From the NCBI RefSeq assembly GCF_019915265.1, contig NZ_CP082780.1, forward strand, positions 3,715,501 to 3,779,500: a DNA stretch of 64,000 nucleotides. The letters are read 5' to 3'. The notes below the pieces were generated by a model. That model was not told where the DNA came from and searched no databases. It was given only the letters and a program-made list of their open reading frames with translations. This document shows, piece after piece, positions 17,800 to 27,822 of the stretch. Numbering within the stretch: the first letter of the stretch is position 1; each line of letters starts with the position of its first letter. Source of the DNA: Bacillus aquiflavi. Lineage in GTDB: Bacteria; Bacillota; Bacilli; Bacillales; Cytobacillaceae. The translations under genes and the position numbers were made by a program.

Positions 17800-19092
17800 A
17801 TGACGACAATATTGGCGATTATCATCTTTTTATTAACATTAATTTTTGTTATTTGGCAGCCGAAAGGTTTATCAATTGGTTGGTCGGCTTGTAGCGGTGC
17901 GCTATTAGCCTTGTTAGTCGGAGTTGTTTCATTTCAAGATGTCGTAGATGTAACGGGAATAGTTTGGAACGCGACATTAACATTTGTTGCTTTAATTATT
18001 ATTTCATTAATTTTAGATGAGATTGGTTTTTTTGAATGGGCTGCTTTACATATGGCTCGGTTTGCAAACGGTCACGGGATGAAAATGTTTTTCCTCGTCA
18101 CGCTACTAGGTGCGCTTGTTGCCGCGTTATTTGCAAATGATGGTGCAGCGCTCATATTGACACCGATTGTATTAGCAATGGTGAAAGAATTAGATTTTAA
18201 GGAAAAAATGTTTTTGCCATTCATAATGGCTTCAGGCTTTATTGCTGATACGACTTCACTTCCTTTAGTAGTCAGTAATTTAGTCAATATCGTTTCTGCT
18301 GATTTTTTTGATATCGGGTTTCTTCAATATGCTGCGAGAATGATTGTTCCAAATCTTTTTAGTTTAATCGCAAGTATGGTTGTTTTGTACATTTTTTTCC
18401 GTAAAAATATTCCGCGAAAGTACAATGTTGCTCAATTAAAAAAACCTAATGATGCTATTAAGGATATGAAGATGTTTCGCTTCTCTTGGTTAGTGTTAGC
18501 GCTTTTGTTAATTGGGTATTTTACAAGTGAATTTCTTCAACTCCCAGTATCGATCATTGCTGGAGGAATTGCCGTCATTTTTTTATTGATTGCTAGCGGG
18601 CGTTCGGCAGTAGAAACGAAAACAATTTTAAAAGGCGCACCTTGGGCAATTTTTTTTTTCTCAATCGGCATGTATGTTGTAGTTTATGGTTTAAGAAATG
18701 TAGGGTTAACGAGTTTATTGGCGGATGTCCTTCAAAGTGCAGCGGACGAAGGTTTATTTGCTGCGACGATGAGTATGGGTTTTATTGCCGCTATTTTATC
18801 GTCAATGATGAACAATATGCCAACGGTGATGATTGATGCGCTAGCGATTGCCGATACGAATACTTCCGGCGTTATAAAAGAAGCGCTTATTTACGCAAAT
18901 ATCATTGGTTCTGATTTAGGACCAAAAATTACGCCGATCGGTTCACTTGCGACATTATTGTGGCTCCATGTTTTAAATACAAAAGGCGTCAAGATTACGT
19001 GGGGATATTACTTTAAAGTCGGAATTTTATTAACGATTCCAACGTTATTTATGACGTTAGTCGGGCTCTATATAACGTTATTGTTATTTTAA
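17800..19092 (+). CDS. arsB: Arsenite efflux pump ArsB
   Basis: 430 residues with about 11-12 hydrophobic helices, the size usual for ArsB. Family blocks include [19 protein letters not shown] near the start, [17 protein letters not shown], then [21 protein letters not shown] and [15 protein letters not shown]. It exports arsenite and antimonite, driven by the proton gradient. TTAGGAG precedes the ATG, 17 bases after arsR. Together with ArsC it gives arsenate resistance. Confidence 0.93.
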   Translation: MTTILAIIIFLLTLIFVIWQPKGLSIGWSACSGALLALLVGVVSFQDVVDVTGIVWNATLTFVALIIISLILDEIGFFEWAALHMARFANGHGMKMFFLVTLLGALVAALFANDGAALILTPIVLAMVKELDFKEKMFLPFIMASGFIADTTSLPLVVSNLVNIVSADFFDIGFLQYAARMIVPNLFSLIASMVVLYIFFRKNIPRKYNVAQLKKPNDAIKDMKMFRFSWLVLALLLIGYFTSEFLQLPVSIIAGGIAVIFLLIASGRSAVETKTILKGAPWAIFFFSIGMYVVVYGLRNVGLTSLLADVLQSAADEGLFAATMSMGFIAAILSSMMNNMPTVMIDALAIADTNTSGVIKEALIYANIIGSDLGPKITPIGSLATLLWLHVLNTKGVKITWGYYFKVGILLTIPTLFMTLVGLYITLLLF

Positions 19093-19112
19093 AATGAGAA
19101 GGATTGATGTTC

Positions 19113-19532
19113 ATGTCGAAAAAAGTAATCTACTTTTTATGTACAGGAAATTCTTGCCGTAGTCAAATGGCAGAAGGATTTGCAAAACAATATTTAAAAG
19201 ATAGATTTGAAGTGTACTCTGCGGGAATCGAAGCACAAGGATTAAACAAAATGGCTGTGAAAGCAATGGAGGAAATTGGGCTTGATATTTCAAAGCAAAC
19301 ATCAACAACAATTGACGATGATATTTTAAATAAAGCTGATTACGTGATCACATTGTGCGGTGATGCAGATGAACATTGTCCAATGACCCCTCCTTGTGTT
19401 AAAAAGTGGCATTGGGGTTTTGACGATCCAGCGAAAGCACAAGGAACTGAGGCAGAAAAATGGGCATTTTTTCAACGTGTGCGTGATGAAATCGGGGTGA
19501 AGATCAAAAAATTTGCAAAAGAAGAACAATAA
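19113..19532 (+). CDS. arsC: Arsenate reductase, thioredoxin-coupled type
   Basis: 139 residues with the low-molecular-weight phosphatase-like P loop CTGNSCRSQ (first catalytic Cys and Arg). The two further redox cysteines lie in [11 protein letters not shown] near residues 83-90. This three-cysteine set identifies the Staphylococcus pI258 / Bacillus type that is regenerated by thioredoxin. The ATG at 19113 has GAGAAGGA at a good distance; an ATG six bases upstream is too close to it. Last gene of the ars operon. Confidence 0.95.
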   Translation: MSKKVIYFLCTGNSCRSQMAEGFAKQYLKDRFEVYSAGIEAQGLNKMAVKAMEEIGLDISKQTSTTIDDDILNKADYVITLCGDADEHCPMTPPCVKKWHWGFDDPAKAQGTEAEKWAFFQRVRDEIGVKIKKFAKEEQ

Positions 19533-19660
19533 TATCGAAGAGATAGAAATTTCAGTGATGAGGATATAAATTCTTCAATTAAGAAGAAGACTGATCGTGC
19601 GAACGCTAATGTTACTTGTTTCGGATTGATTTGAATTCATTTCTTTACATTGCTTGATCA

Positions 19661-19733
19661 CGCTTGTTAGTCGAGGTAAGCAGCATGGGGCGAAAGAGAA
19701 TAGAACAGTCGTCCATGGGTTGCAAACCGTTAG
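19661..19733 (+). repeat. Dispersed repeat, copy D (degenerate)
   Basis: GCTTGTTAGTCGAGG, then CAGCATGGGGCGAAAGAGAATAGA and a final CAAACCGTTAG. These correspond in order to blocks of copies A, B and C. It lies downstream of arsC. It is clearly more diverged than the others. Confidence 0.45.
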
Positions 19734-19806
19734 TTCACAGTTGTAACGGTAAGTTTATTTCAAAAAAGGTATGGTTGTTGTAGCTTTTATTCAGGAGGTG
19801 TTTTAG

Positions 19807-20129
19807 TTGGAATTTGGGAGCAAGCTAGTGATGCTACTCAAGAAGAATTAGCCAAGCAGTTGCATGTACGCAGGCTGTTTATAAATGGAAAAACAAATAA
19901 AAGCTATCCTAATATTCACAACCTTATTAGAATTGGTGATATTTTTGCTGTTACTATTGATGATTTAATCAGAAATGATAAAAATCTCCAAGATCAAATA
20001 AGTATTGATAAAGTAAAATCGTTTGAAACTTTCTCTGACCCAGGTTTTTATATAGGAATTGCTTTAATTTTGAGTTCTTCTTTGATGAATTATTATCTAT
20101 TATTTCATGATTGCCGAACTTGTATCTAA
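19807..20129 (+). pseudogene. XRE-type helix-turn-helix regulator with membrane tail, broken
   Basis: A TTG after AGGAGGTG starts LEFGSKLVMLLKKN and soon hits a stop. Other frames carry EELAKQLHV, then AVYKWKNK, then SYPNIHNLIRIGDIFAVTIDDLIRND, the characteristic C-terminal half of an XRE DNA-binding domain (QAVYKWE and IDELL patterns). A hydrophobic stretch (YIGIALILSSSLMNYYLLF) follows. At least two frameshifts and a small loss inactivate it. Confidence 0.75.
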
Positions 20130-21137
20130 CGCCTTTTTAACAGATATGATGAAATCAATAAAATAACTTTTTTAAAAGCTGAATTGCACTGCACGTCTCA
20201 TTGTAAAAATCTTTAACAATGAGACTTGTAGTGCGAATAAGGCTATTCGGAGCACATCTATTTCTTTATATATCCATCATTTAGGTATGAATCAGGTTAA
20301 CATTTCTCCAAAAGTAACTTACAGTATAATCTTTGCTTTCAGGGCTTCAAAAGAGTAACAAGGTTCATTGTCTTAATTAAACGCTTTATCTATGTGAGCG
20401 TTTGTGATGGGTGAATTAAAGTAGTTTCAATGATTTATCGCTTTAGTCAGATCTTCAAAATACGTCATTATTTTCTTAGGTACATTTGAAAGTCAGTTTT
20501 GATAGCGTTTATAGGTATTTGATTGATTCGGCTTCATACATATTAAAGAATTGTTCTAGCCTGTCCAAGTCGAACGTGTAGCATTATATGGTTATCAAAA
20601 TCTGTAACATCTTTACATCATGTAAGAAGTACATAACGGTCGTTCATGCGTTGTCAGCTTTTTTTGACTGACACGTTTTGCCGATTAGCTTTTCATATTT
20701 TTTCTATCACTTCTTTCTATCAACTTGTATAAACCCACAACACCTCCTCATTTTGGGTATTCCAATTACGCATAAAACTTTAAGTTTCCACACGATATTG
20801 AATAGAGTGTAATATGTAGAACATTTCAAAGTTTAAAATCGTCATTATTTTGGGTTAACTATTTTCACCTAGTCAAAGCGTGACTATTCACAAGATGAAT
20901 AAAAATATGTTACATTACTTAATAGATGTTATTTAACAATGTGGACAATCCGATATAATAGCTTGGAACTTGCAAATGTCTATCGTAAAAGTTTAGAATG
21001 TAGTCGGTTACTGCATAAAGAAAAAAGGGAATCATCATGACAGATAAACCCCACTAATAAGTGAATGCTTGAAAAGGAATTTAACAAATAAGACGCAACT
21101 TAATGAGTACATGGCGATGATAGGAAATTTAGGCTAA
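20130..21137. other. 1-kb stretch without a gene
   Basis: No intact frame is found on either strand. The sequence looks like old decayed DNA. The one structured element is a hairpin at 20186-20234 (GCACTGCACGTCTCATTGT against ACAATGAGACTTGTAGTGC, two mismatches, 11-base loop). It has no T tract and may be a decayed terminator or transposon end. Confidence 0.5.
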
Positions 21138-21152
21138 GTGGGTGGAATAATA

Positions 21153-22319
21153 ATGGAAACAAAAAAAGCGTTACCTATTTTATTTTTAGTTATGTTTTTA
21201 GTAATGGTAGGATTTGGGATTATTATTCCTGTCCTTCCGTTTTATGCCGAGAAAATCGGAGCAAGTCCTACGGAACTTGGACTTTTGATGGCTGTTTATT
21301 CGTTAATGCAACTCATTTTTGCTCCGATGTGGGGGAGAATTTCCGATCGAATCGGGCGTAAGCCTGTTATAATGATCGGGATTGCAGGATTAGCACTGTC
21401 TTTCTTTTTAATGGCGATTTCTAATCAGCTTTGGATGTTGTTTGCCGCGAGAATTATCGGAGGCTTTTTATCTTCTGCTAACATGCCGACGACGATGGCC
21501 TACGTAGCGGACATTACAACGCCAGAAGATCGCGGAAAAGGAATGGGGATTATCGGTGCTGCTGTAGGGCTAGGATTTATTTTTGGTCCAGCTATTGGCG
21601 GGATATTTTCTGAATCGAGCTTAACGACTCCGTTTTATTTAGCGGGCGCTTCTTCGTTAATTACTTTCTTTCTTGTCATGTTTTTATTAAAAGAATCATT
21701 ATCAAAGGAAAGCAGACATCAAGCTGTTACGAAGAAAAGATCAATGTGGAAGGCTTTTACTGGCCCAGCATCGATTTTGTTTATCTTACAGCTGTTTATT
21801 TCTTTATCTCTATCTGGTTTAGAAGCTACTTTCGCTTATTATGCTGCAGAGAAGGCAAATATTGGTACGAAACAGTTAGGTTATATTTTTATGATTATGG
21901 GTCTTGCTGGGGCATTTGTTCAAGGTGGTTTAGTAGGCAAGATGACGAAAAAGTATGGAGAAGGAAATGTGATCCAAGTAGGAATTATTATTTCTGCGAT
22001 CGGTTTCGGTTTGATTTTACTCGTTAATAATTTCACTACCGCAGCCATTTTTTTAACGATTTTCGGGATTGGCAACGGGGTCATTCGCCCAAGTGTTTCT
22101 GCTTTATTAACGAAAACATCAACAGCAGGGCATGGAAGTGCAACTGGATTGCTGTCATCTTTCGATTCGCTCGGAAGAATTGTTGGTCCGCCGTTAGGAG
22201 GCTGGCTGTTTTCAATCGGTTCCGGACTTCCATACATTTCCGGTGCGATTTTATCAGCAGTCGCCTTTATCCTCTATCGAGTATATAGTCAAAGAGCAAA
22301 AAGAGTACAAACGGCATAA
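21153..22319 (+). CDS. MFS drug efflux transporter (TetA-like, 12 helices)
   Basis: 388 residues from the ATG with GGGTGG upstream; a GTG five codons earlier is less likely. Twelve hydrophobic helices are visible. MFS motif A (GRISDRIGRKPV) lies near residue 65 and an antiporter motif C-like segment (GLGFIFGPAIGG) near 140, the arrangement of drug:proton antiporters. Substrates cannot be predicted. A strong terminator follows and two group II introns are inserted behind it. A PadR regulator gene lies on the far side of the introns and may once have been its neighbour. Confidence 0.88.
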   Translation: METKKALPILFLVMFLVMVGFGIIIPVLPFYAEKIGASPTELGLLMAVYSLMQLIFAPMWGRISDRIGRKPVIMIGIAGLALSFFLMAISNQLWMLFAARIIGGFLSSANMPTTMAYVADITTPEDRGKGMGIIGAAVGLGFIFGPAIGGIFSESSLTTPFYLAGASSLITFFLVMFLLKESLSKESRHQAVTKKRSMWKAFTGPASILFILQLFISLSLSGLEATFAYYAAEKANIGTKQLGYIFMIMGLAGAFVQGGLVGKMTKKYGEGNVIQVGIIISAIGFGLILLVNNFTTAAIFLTIFGIGNGVIRPSVSALLTKTSTAGHGSATGLLSSFDSLGRIVGPPLGGWLFSIGSGLPYISGAILSAVAFILYRVYSQRAKRVQTA

Positions 22320-22330
22320 TGGTTAAAACA

Positions 22331-22359
22331 AAAAACATTCCGATAAATGGAATGTTTTT
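22331..22359 (+). terminator. Terminator of the MFS gene and insertion site of a group II intron
   Basis: Stem AAAAACATTCC / GGAATGTTTTT with a 7-base loop and a T run. The following intron starts five bases later, the classic target of class C group II introns. Confidence 0.85.
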
Positions 22360-22363
22360 GTTG

Positions 22364-24252
22364 GTGCGCCCGGCATGCGCATGAACTATAGGGTGCAAGT
22401 CCCGAACCCCGAAGACAGAAGTAGAGGTTAGCCAAGAGCAAGGGTGTCCGTGGTGACATGGAATCTGAAGGAAGCTGGAGGCAAAACACCGATCCGAGGA
22501 ACACGAATCTCATACAAGGCTAGATATGATTGAGTGAGTTTGCCAAACAAAATAAAGCTCTTTCTGTCGAAGGTCATATCAAGTAAATGAGGCGGATAGA
22601 TGGTGTGAAAGTGGATGCGCTTACCCGGGGAGGTCTGACAGAAACGTGAAGTTCCCTTCATAACCTACTTGGTGACAAGTAACTGAACTGTCAGAAGTCA
22701 GCAGAGGTCATAGTACGAGTTGGTCTAGAACAACTTGGAAGGACTGAACAATTAAGAAAGAATAGCCCTTGGCTTTCCAGTTTGGATGAATGAACACAGA
22801 AAACAGAGAAACCTCACGCTTAGAAAGTAGTGGTGAATCCCACGAGGGTATTTGCGGAGGGTGTAGTCCAACTGGGCAAAAGAAGATAAGCTATTCACGG
22901 GAAGGAACGAAATGGTAATGTTGAATCAAAATTCTGGAACGGCAGAACATGATACGAGCATTAAAGCGAGTAGAAGCGAATAAGGGAAGCCATGGAGTAG
23001 ACATGATGCCCGTACAAACCTTACGTCAGCACATCCTCGAAAATTGGGCAACCATTAAATCGCAGATTCTAACGGGAACCTATGAACCGCAACCAGTACG
23101 TCGAGTCGAAATCCCGAAACCAGATGGCGGTGTGCGCTTATTAGGCATCCCTACCGTGACAGACCGTTTAATTCAACAAGCCATATCGCAGATATTATCA
23201 AAGGAATATGACAAAACATTTTCGGATAACAGTTATGGATTCCGACCAAATCGGAACGCCCACGACGCTGTCCGAAAGGCAAAAGGGTATATAAAAGAGG
23301 GGTATCGCTGGGTAGTAGATATGGATTTAGAAAAATTCTTTGATAAAGTCAATCATGACCGACTAATGGCAACATTAGCGAAAAGAATTCAAGATAAACC
23401 ACTCTTAAAACTGATCCGCAAATATCTCCAAGCTGGTGTCATGATAAACGGAGTCGTTTCGAGTACAGATAAAGGAACACCTCAAGGTGGACCTTTAAGT
23501 CCACTTCTTTCAAACATCGTATTAGATGAGCTTGATAAAGAGTTAGAGAAACGTGGACATAAATTCGTTCGTTATGCAGATGACTGCAATATTTATGTAA
23601 AAAGTGAACGTTCAGGAAAGCGAACAATGGCAAGTGTGCAGCGATTCATTGAAGGAAAACTACGATTAAAAGTAAATGAAACAAAATCGTCAGTAGACCG
23701 ACCATGGAAACGAAAGTTCCTGGGTTTTAGCTTTACATTTCATAAAGAACCTAAGGTTCGCATTGCGAAAACAAGTCTCCAACGAATGAAGAAGAAAATA
23801 CGAGAAATTACCTCTAGAAAGATGCCATACTCTATGGAATACAGAATCAAGCAATTAAACCAATATTTAATTGGATGGTGTGGTTATTTTGCGCTAGCAG
23901 ATACACCAAGTATCTTCAAACTGTTAGATGGTTGGATTAAACGAAGATTGAGAATGTGTCTATGGAAGAATTGGAAGAAACCTCGGACAAGAGTCAGAAA
24001 CCTCACTCGCTTAAACATCCCATACGGAAAAGCATATGAGTGGGGGAATACCCGGAAAGGGTACTGGCGCATTTCAAAAAGCCCCATATTACACAGAACC
24101 CTTGACAATTCCTACTGGGAAAGCCAAGGGCTGAAAAGTCTGCAAATTCGTTACGAAACTTTGCGTTATTCATCTTAATTGAACCGCCGTATACGGAACC
24201 GTATGTACGGTGGTGTGAGAGGTCGGGGGTTAATCACCCCCTCCTACTCGAT
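22364..24252 (+). mobile_element. Group II intron of a second type (class C-like)
   Basis: Starts GTGCGCCCGGC (the conserved GUGYG end). Its domain V-like hairpin near 24181-24215 reads CCGCCGTATACGGAA and so on to GTACGGTGGT. Domain VI is GAGGTCGGGGGTTAATCACCCCCTC, ending at CTACTCGAT. It is only distantly related to the two copies at 2621 and 24257. It is inserted directly behind a terminator. Confidence 0.88.
22949..24178 (+). CDS. ltrA: Group II intron reverse transcriptase/maturase, probably N-terminally shortened
   Basis: 409 residues with all reverse transcriptase blocks: ANKGSHGVD, VRLLGIPTVTDRLIQQA, YGFRPNRNAHDA, GTPQGGPLSPLLSNI and a catalytic YADD near residue 213, followed by a maturase domain (WCGYFALADTPSIF). 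There is no HNH domain. The usual N-terminus seems damaged: an ATG at 22912 with a plausible protein start (MVMLNQNSGTAEH) is in another frame and runs into a stop. A short deletion around 22945 probably removed the junction. The protein may thus be inactive. Confidence 0.88.
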   Translation: MIRALKRVEANKGSHGVDMMPVQTLRQHILENWATIKSQILTGTYEPQPVRRVEIPKPDGGVRLLGIPTVTDRLIQQAISQILSKEYDKTFSDNSYGFRPNRNAHDAVRKAKGYIKEGYRWVVDMDLEKFFDKVNHDRLMATLAKRIQDKPLLKLIRKYLQAGVMINGVVSSTDKGTPQGGPLSPLLSNIVLDELDKELEKRGHKFVRYADDCNIYVKSERSGKRTMASVQRFIEGKLRLKVNETKSSVDRPWKRKFLGFSFTFHKEPKVRIAKTSLQRMKKKIREITSRKMPYSMEYRIKQLNQYLIGWCGYFALADTPSIFKLLDGWIKRRLRMCLWKNWKKPRTRVRNLTRLNIPYGKAYEWGNTRKGYWRISKSPILHRTLDNSYWESQGLKSLQIRYETLRYSS

Positions 24253-24256
24253 TTTT

Positions 24257-26272
24257 GCGCGCCCAGCAGGCCGTTAATTGCTAGTTGGTGAAAGTCCAAC
24301 CTGAGTAAGTGCCAAGACGCTCAGTAGCTGACAGGCAACTGGTGGAGAAATCCTAAGGTTGAAGCCCTGTGACAAAGTAATTCATTCGTGAGTGCGAGCA
24401 ACCTAGCAGGTCGTAACATGAAGTGAAGCCTGCCGCCTCGTCAATTACAACCCTCGTTGAGGACAAAGGGAAGTTGAGCCTGGTGAACATGGGCGAAAAC
24501 CATGGAAGGTGTGAGGAACTTGGAATTCAGCACTGAAGAATCCCTCGGGGTAAGGGGAACGACATGTTAGGAAAGTAGTTAACGGAACTGGGGATACCCT
24601 CCTCGGTCACTTCTAAAGAAGTAACACAGAAACCTATAAGCATGAAGCGAAGTGGTGGATGGACTGAGAGGGAGTCGGAGGGGGTCATAGTACCAATGAT
24701 GACAATGCCAACACAACGTTGTCTAGGGAAGGACGGCAAAAGCCAATACCCTACTTCGTTCATATATTCAAGGAGGTAAGAGTCAGTGAATGCCAAGAAA
24801 ATGGCTAACTACACCAATTATGCAAAAGCTCAAGAACTCTGGAAAACATTATACCTTTGTGCCAAGGAAAGCAAGACACGCCGGTTTCATGCCTTATATG
24901 ATAAGATTTATCGACCTGATATCTTGTGGGAAGCATGGCAAAGAGTAAGAAGAAATCGAGGGAGTAGTGGAGTAGATTCTCAGACTATGGAAAATATTGA
25001 GATCTATGGGGAGGATAGATTTCTTAATGAGATTTATCTTGAACTGAAGGAAAATCGATATCATCCACAACCAGTTTTACGTACTTACATCCCTAAAGAT
25101 GATGGAAAGAAACGTCCATTAGGAATCCCAACCATCAAGGACAGGGTTGTACAAATGGCAACCAAGCTAGTCATAGAACCTATCTTTGAAGCTGACTTTA
25201 AAGATTGTTCTTATGGTTTCCGTCCCAAAAGGAATGCGCATCAAGCCATAGCGAAAATCAGGAAAGAGAGCAAGAGCAAGAAAAGCTATTGGGTATTAGA
25301 CGTCGATATCCAAGGTTATTTTGATAACATCAACCATGATAAATTGATGAAACTTGTAGAACAGCGAATTAGTGACCGCAAAGTGCTGAAATTGATTCGC
25401 AAATGGCTACAAGCAGGAATCATCATGGAAGAAGGAAAAGTGAGGAATTCTGTCTTGGGGGCCCCTCAAGGCGGTGTGATTTCACCATTACTTTCGAACA
25501 TATATTTAGATGTGATGGATTCCCTCTGGGAAAAGAAATTCAGCCATCTAGGTTCTCTTATTCGTTATGCGGATGACTTTGTCATTTTGTGCAGGACAAA
25601 ACAGCAAGCGCTAGAAGGTATACGAGTCATCCAAGCAATTATGGGAAAACTTGACCTCTCACTACATAAGGAGAAATCAAGACTCGTCAACATCTGGGAT
25701 GACAGTGACGGATTTGATTTTCTGGGATTCCATCATCGAAAATTCCCCATTCGTAAAAAGGGTGGTCGAACATTCTTAATCATGAACCATGTCCCGAGTA
25801 AGAAGGCTATGAAGAAGATGCGAAAGAAAATCAAGGATTTTACGGAACCACGACATAAACTATTTATGGACATAAAAGAATTGGTGAAGGGACTGAACCG
25901 AAGGTTACAAGGATTCAAGAATTACTACCAACTTTCTCCAATGTCCAAGAGGTGGTTGAATCGCATTGACTGGTATGTGTTACAACGTTTAAATCTTTTT
26001 CATAACAAGAAAAAGAAATAAACGACATAAACATGCCTATCTTCAAGATACAGTAAATAAAGTCCAATTCATATTGGTGAAATTAGCGAATTAAATCCGT
26101 AAAGCCAAAGGAAGAAGAACGTCGGAAAGCCGTATGAGGGAAAACTTCACGTACGGTTTGATGAGGGGGAGCAGGAAAAGGAATTGCCCTCTTGTCTGGC
26201 TTAGTAAGGTGGAACACCCTGAACCCCGAGGACAAAGAAGGCAGTATCTAATTCCTGTTTTCTACTCTACTT
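24257..26272 (+). mobile_element. Group II intron, copy 2
   Basis: Almost identical to the intron at 2621-4628 over the full length, which fixes both boundaries. It begins only four T's after the end of the preceding intron, so two unrelated introns lie in tandem at one terminator. Differences from copy 1 are few and mostly indels in short repeats. Confidence 0.88.
24786..26021 (+). CDS. ltrA: Group II intron reverse transcriptase, C-terminus shortened by frameshift
   Basis: 411 residues, the same protein as at 3152 including YADD and GAPQGG. An extra A in the run at about 26011 makes it end in NKKKK, so the last 20 or so residues of the other copy (HAYLQDTVNKV and so on) are lost. It retains residues that copy 1 has lost (KSKK and GIIMEEG). 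The maturase end may matter for splicing, so which copy is functional is not clear. Confidence 0.9.
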   Translation: MNAKKMANYTNYAKAQELWKTLYLCAKESKTRRFHALYDKIYRPDILWEAWQRVRRNRGSSGVDSQTMENIEIYGEDRFLNEIYLELKENRYHPQPVLRTYIPKDDGKKRPLGIPTIKDRVVQMATKLVIEPIFEADFKDCSYGFRPKRNAHQAIAKIRKESKSKKSYWVLDVDIQGYFDNINHDKLMKLVEQRISDRKVLKLIRKWLQAGIIMEEGKVRNSVLGAPQGGVISPLLSNIYLDVMDSLWEKKFSHLGSLIRYADDFVILCRTKQQALEGIRVIQAIMGKLDLSLHKEKSRLVNIWDDSDGFDFLGFHHRKFPIRKKGGRTFLIMNHVPSKKAMKKMRKKIKDFTEPRHKLFMDIKELVKGLNRRLQGFKNYYQLSPMSKRWLNRIDWYVLQRLNLFHNKKKK

Positions 26273-26282
26273 AGAAATAAAA

Positions 26283-26813
26283 CTACTCATTTTTTAGCTT
26301 TATTTTAAGAGCTTGGATCGTATTTTCATGCCATTCAACGTCTGCTTTTAAAATAGCAGCAGTTCGTTCAAAAGCTAAACTCACGCCATTTATATTACGG
26401 TGAGAAGGGAACTGCTTATGAGTTGATATTTGCCTTTTTAATTGTGCTAACCGTTTTTCTAAACAAGAAATGCTTTCTTCTAATGGAAGATAATCGATAA
26501 ACATTAAACCGATATTAGCTGGATCATTTACGACTTCATTAGAGGATAAATTTTTGCGCAACAGCTTAAAAAAATACTCTTTTCCAGCATGATTTACACT
26601 GTATACCTTTCGATTAGGTCGATTTTCTTGTTCTTCAATTTCAATATCAATATATCCTTTTTTATTTAATCGTTCTAGCATTTTATAAGCAGTTGCTTTT
26701 TTCATATCTGTAATATGGTATAAATTCAGTTCAATAAACTCATTAATTTGGTATCCATGTTGACTTTGAACCATGAGAATCCCTAATAAAATTAAATAAC
26801 GATCTTCCATCAT
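26283..26813 (-). CDS. PadR-family transcriptional regulator
   Basis: About 176 residues. The N-terminal winged helix is of PadR type: YLILLGILMVQSQHGYQINEFI, then KATAYKMLERLNKKGYI and a wing NRPNRKVYSVNHAGKEYF. The C-terminal part is a dimerising coiled coil (EESISCLEKRLAQLKRQI). Three ATG codons in a row follow AAGGAG, and the middle one was chosen. PadR proteins often control exporters; the MFS gene at 21153 is a possible target now separated by introns. Confidence 0.85.
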   Translation of the reverse strand: MMEDRYLILLGILMVQSQHGYQINEFIELNLYHITDMKKATAYKMLERLNKKGYIDIEIEEQENRPNRKVYSVNHAGKEYFFKLLRKNLSSNEVVNDPANIGLMFIDYLPLEESISCLEKRLAQLKRQISTHKQFPSHRNINGVSLAFERTAAILKADVEWHENTIQALKIKLKNE

Positions 26814-27100
26814 CATTAACTCCTTCGTTTTGCTCATCACATTTATCCCATATAAGCTTAATTTTATTGTAAGAACTTTTCTTCACTTCTGTCAAACGCA
26901 TTCATTTTGTAGTGGTAATATAGGGGAACTAAACTAAAAATAAACATGGGTAATAACTACTATTTACCTAAAAATACACTATTTATACTAGAACTAACAA
27001 CTAACATATGATATTAATATAGTAATAAAATAAAACAAATGTTTAAAATGTGTATAAAAAGATGCACTTAAAATATATGTTAAATAAGAGAAAGGCAAAG

Positions 27101-27425
27101 ATGATAAATGAACCAATTATTGTCTTCTCAATACACGTTATAAACATGAAAAAAGAGCAGCTACAACGTTTAGCAATATATGAAGTTCAGATTAAAAATG
27201 ATCAGAGTATTTCGCTAATGAACACTTATGTTTGGAGCCTCAATTAACGACAATTGAATGGGCAGGAAGTTGGGCGAAGAAATTTGATGAATTACACGGA
27301 CTAGGAATTGTTTTCAGTTATCGAGATATGAAAAATAGTCAATTTGATCGTTCCTACAAGCAATCGCAGATAAAAAATCTAGTATGAAAGAAGAAATCAT
27401 TTCTAAAAAGGCATTTAAACTTTAG
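27101..27425 (+). pseudogene. DUF5082 (YwqH-like) gene of the second LXG locus, broken
   Basis: Pieces in different frames line up with YwqH-type proteins: KKEQLQRLAIYEVQIKND, then EPQLTTIEWAGSWAKKFDEL, then QFD followed in another frame by AIADKKSSMKEEI. At least two frameshifts occur (near 27220 and 27355). DUF5082 genes begin LXG operons in Bacillus (ywqH-ywqI-ywqJ), and the next two genes continue that order. Confidence 0.7.
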
Positions 27426-27526
27426 AACAATCAACAAGCAAATCGTTTCACATTATAAAGGACCATTAAAATAATAGTAAAAAAGTATGAGCTCGTTAAA
27501 AGAACGGAAGGAAAGAAGTGTTTTAA

Positions 27527-27805
27527 ATGAGTGATGAAATTAAAGTCGTGTATGCAGAAGTTGAAAAGGAGCTTGCCGAGCTGAGAACGGCTATTATTGC
27601 TGTTCAAACCTCTATCGCCAGCTCTATTCAAGCTTGCCAGGACATGATTACTGCAGAAAAGGTCAATAAATTAAATGAATCTTTACAACAAATCTTGAAG
27701 CGATATCAAAAGATCTTATTGAATAATGAAAGCATGGCAAATAAAGCGATTCAAAAGCTGCGCGAAGTGGATGAAACGCTAGCCGCCGGAATGAGGAAAC
27801 GTTAA
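27527..27805 (+). CDS. DUF5344 / YwqI-like helper of the second LXG protein
   Basis: 92 residues, all helical, with the KVVYAEVEKELAELRTA start and a regular heptad-like pattern to the end (IQKLREVDETLAAGMRKR). It matches the YwqI/YxiC type of small LXG partner in size and position. GGAAAGAAG lies before the ATG. The LXG gene follows after 17 bases. Confidence 0.75.
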   Translation: MSDEIKVVYAEVEKELAELRTAIIAVQTSIASSIQACQDMITAEKVNKLNESLQQILKRYQKILLNNESMANKAIQKLREVDETLAAGMRKR

Positions 27806-27822
27806 AGTAGGAGGTGAGTGAA

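Noticed and set aside
17471-19532. Link between the ars operon and the ArsA-type ATPase at 34684
   Set aside because: The ATPase carries an HSP20-like domain, lies 15 kb away, and has its own MarR regulator. It is not part of an ArsAB arsenite pump by context.
20186-20234. Hairpin considered as a small RNA or riboswitch
   Set aside because: No T tract, no downstream gene within 900 bases and no match to a known riboswitch core that I can see.
22431-22661. Minus-strand frames at the start of the class C-like intron
   Set aside because: They overlap the conserved intron RNA domains and have no homologous pattern or ribosome site.
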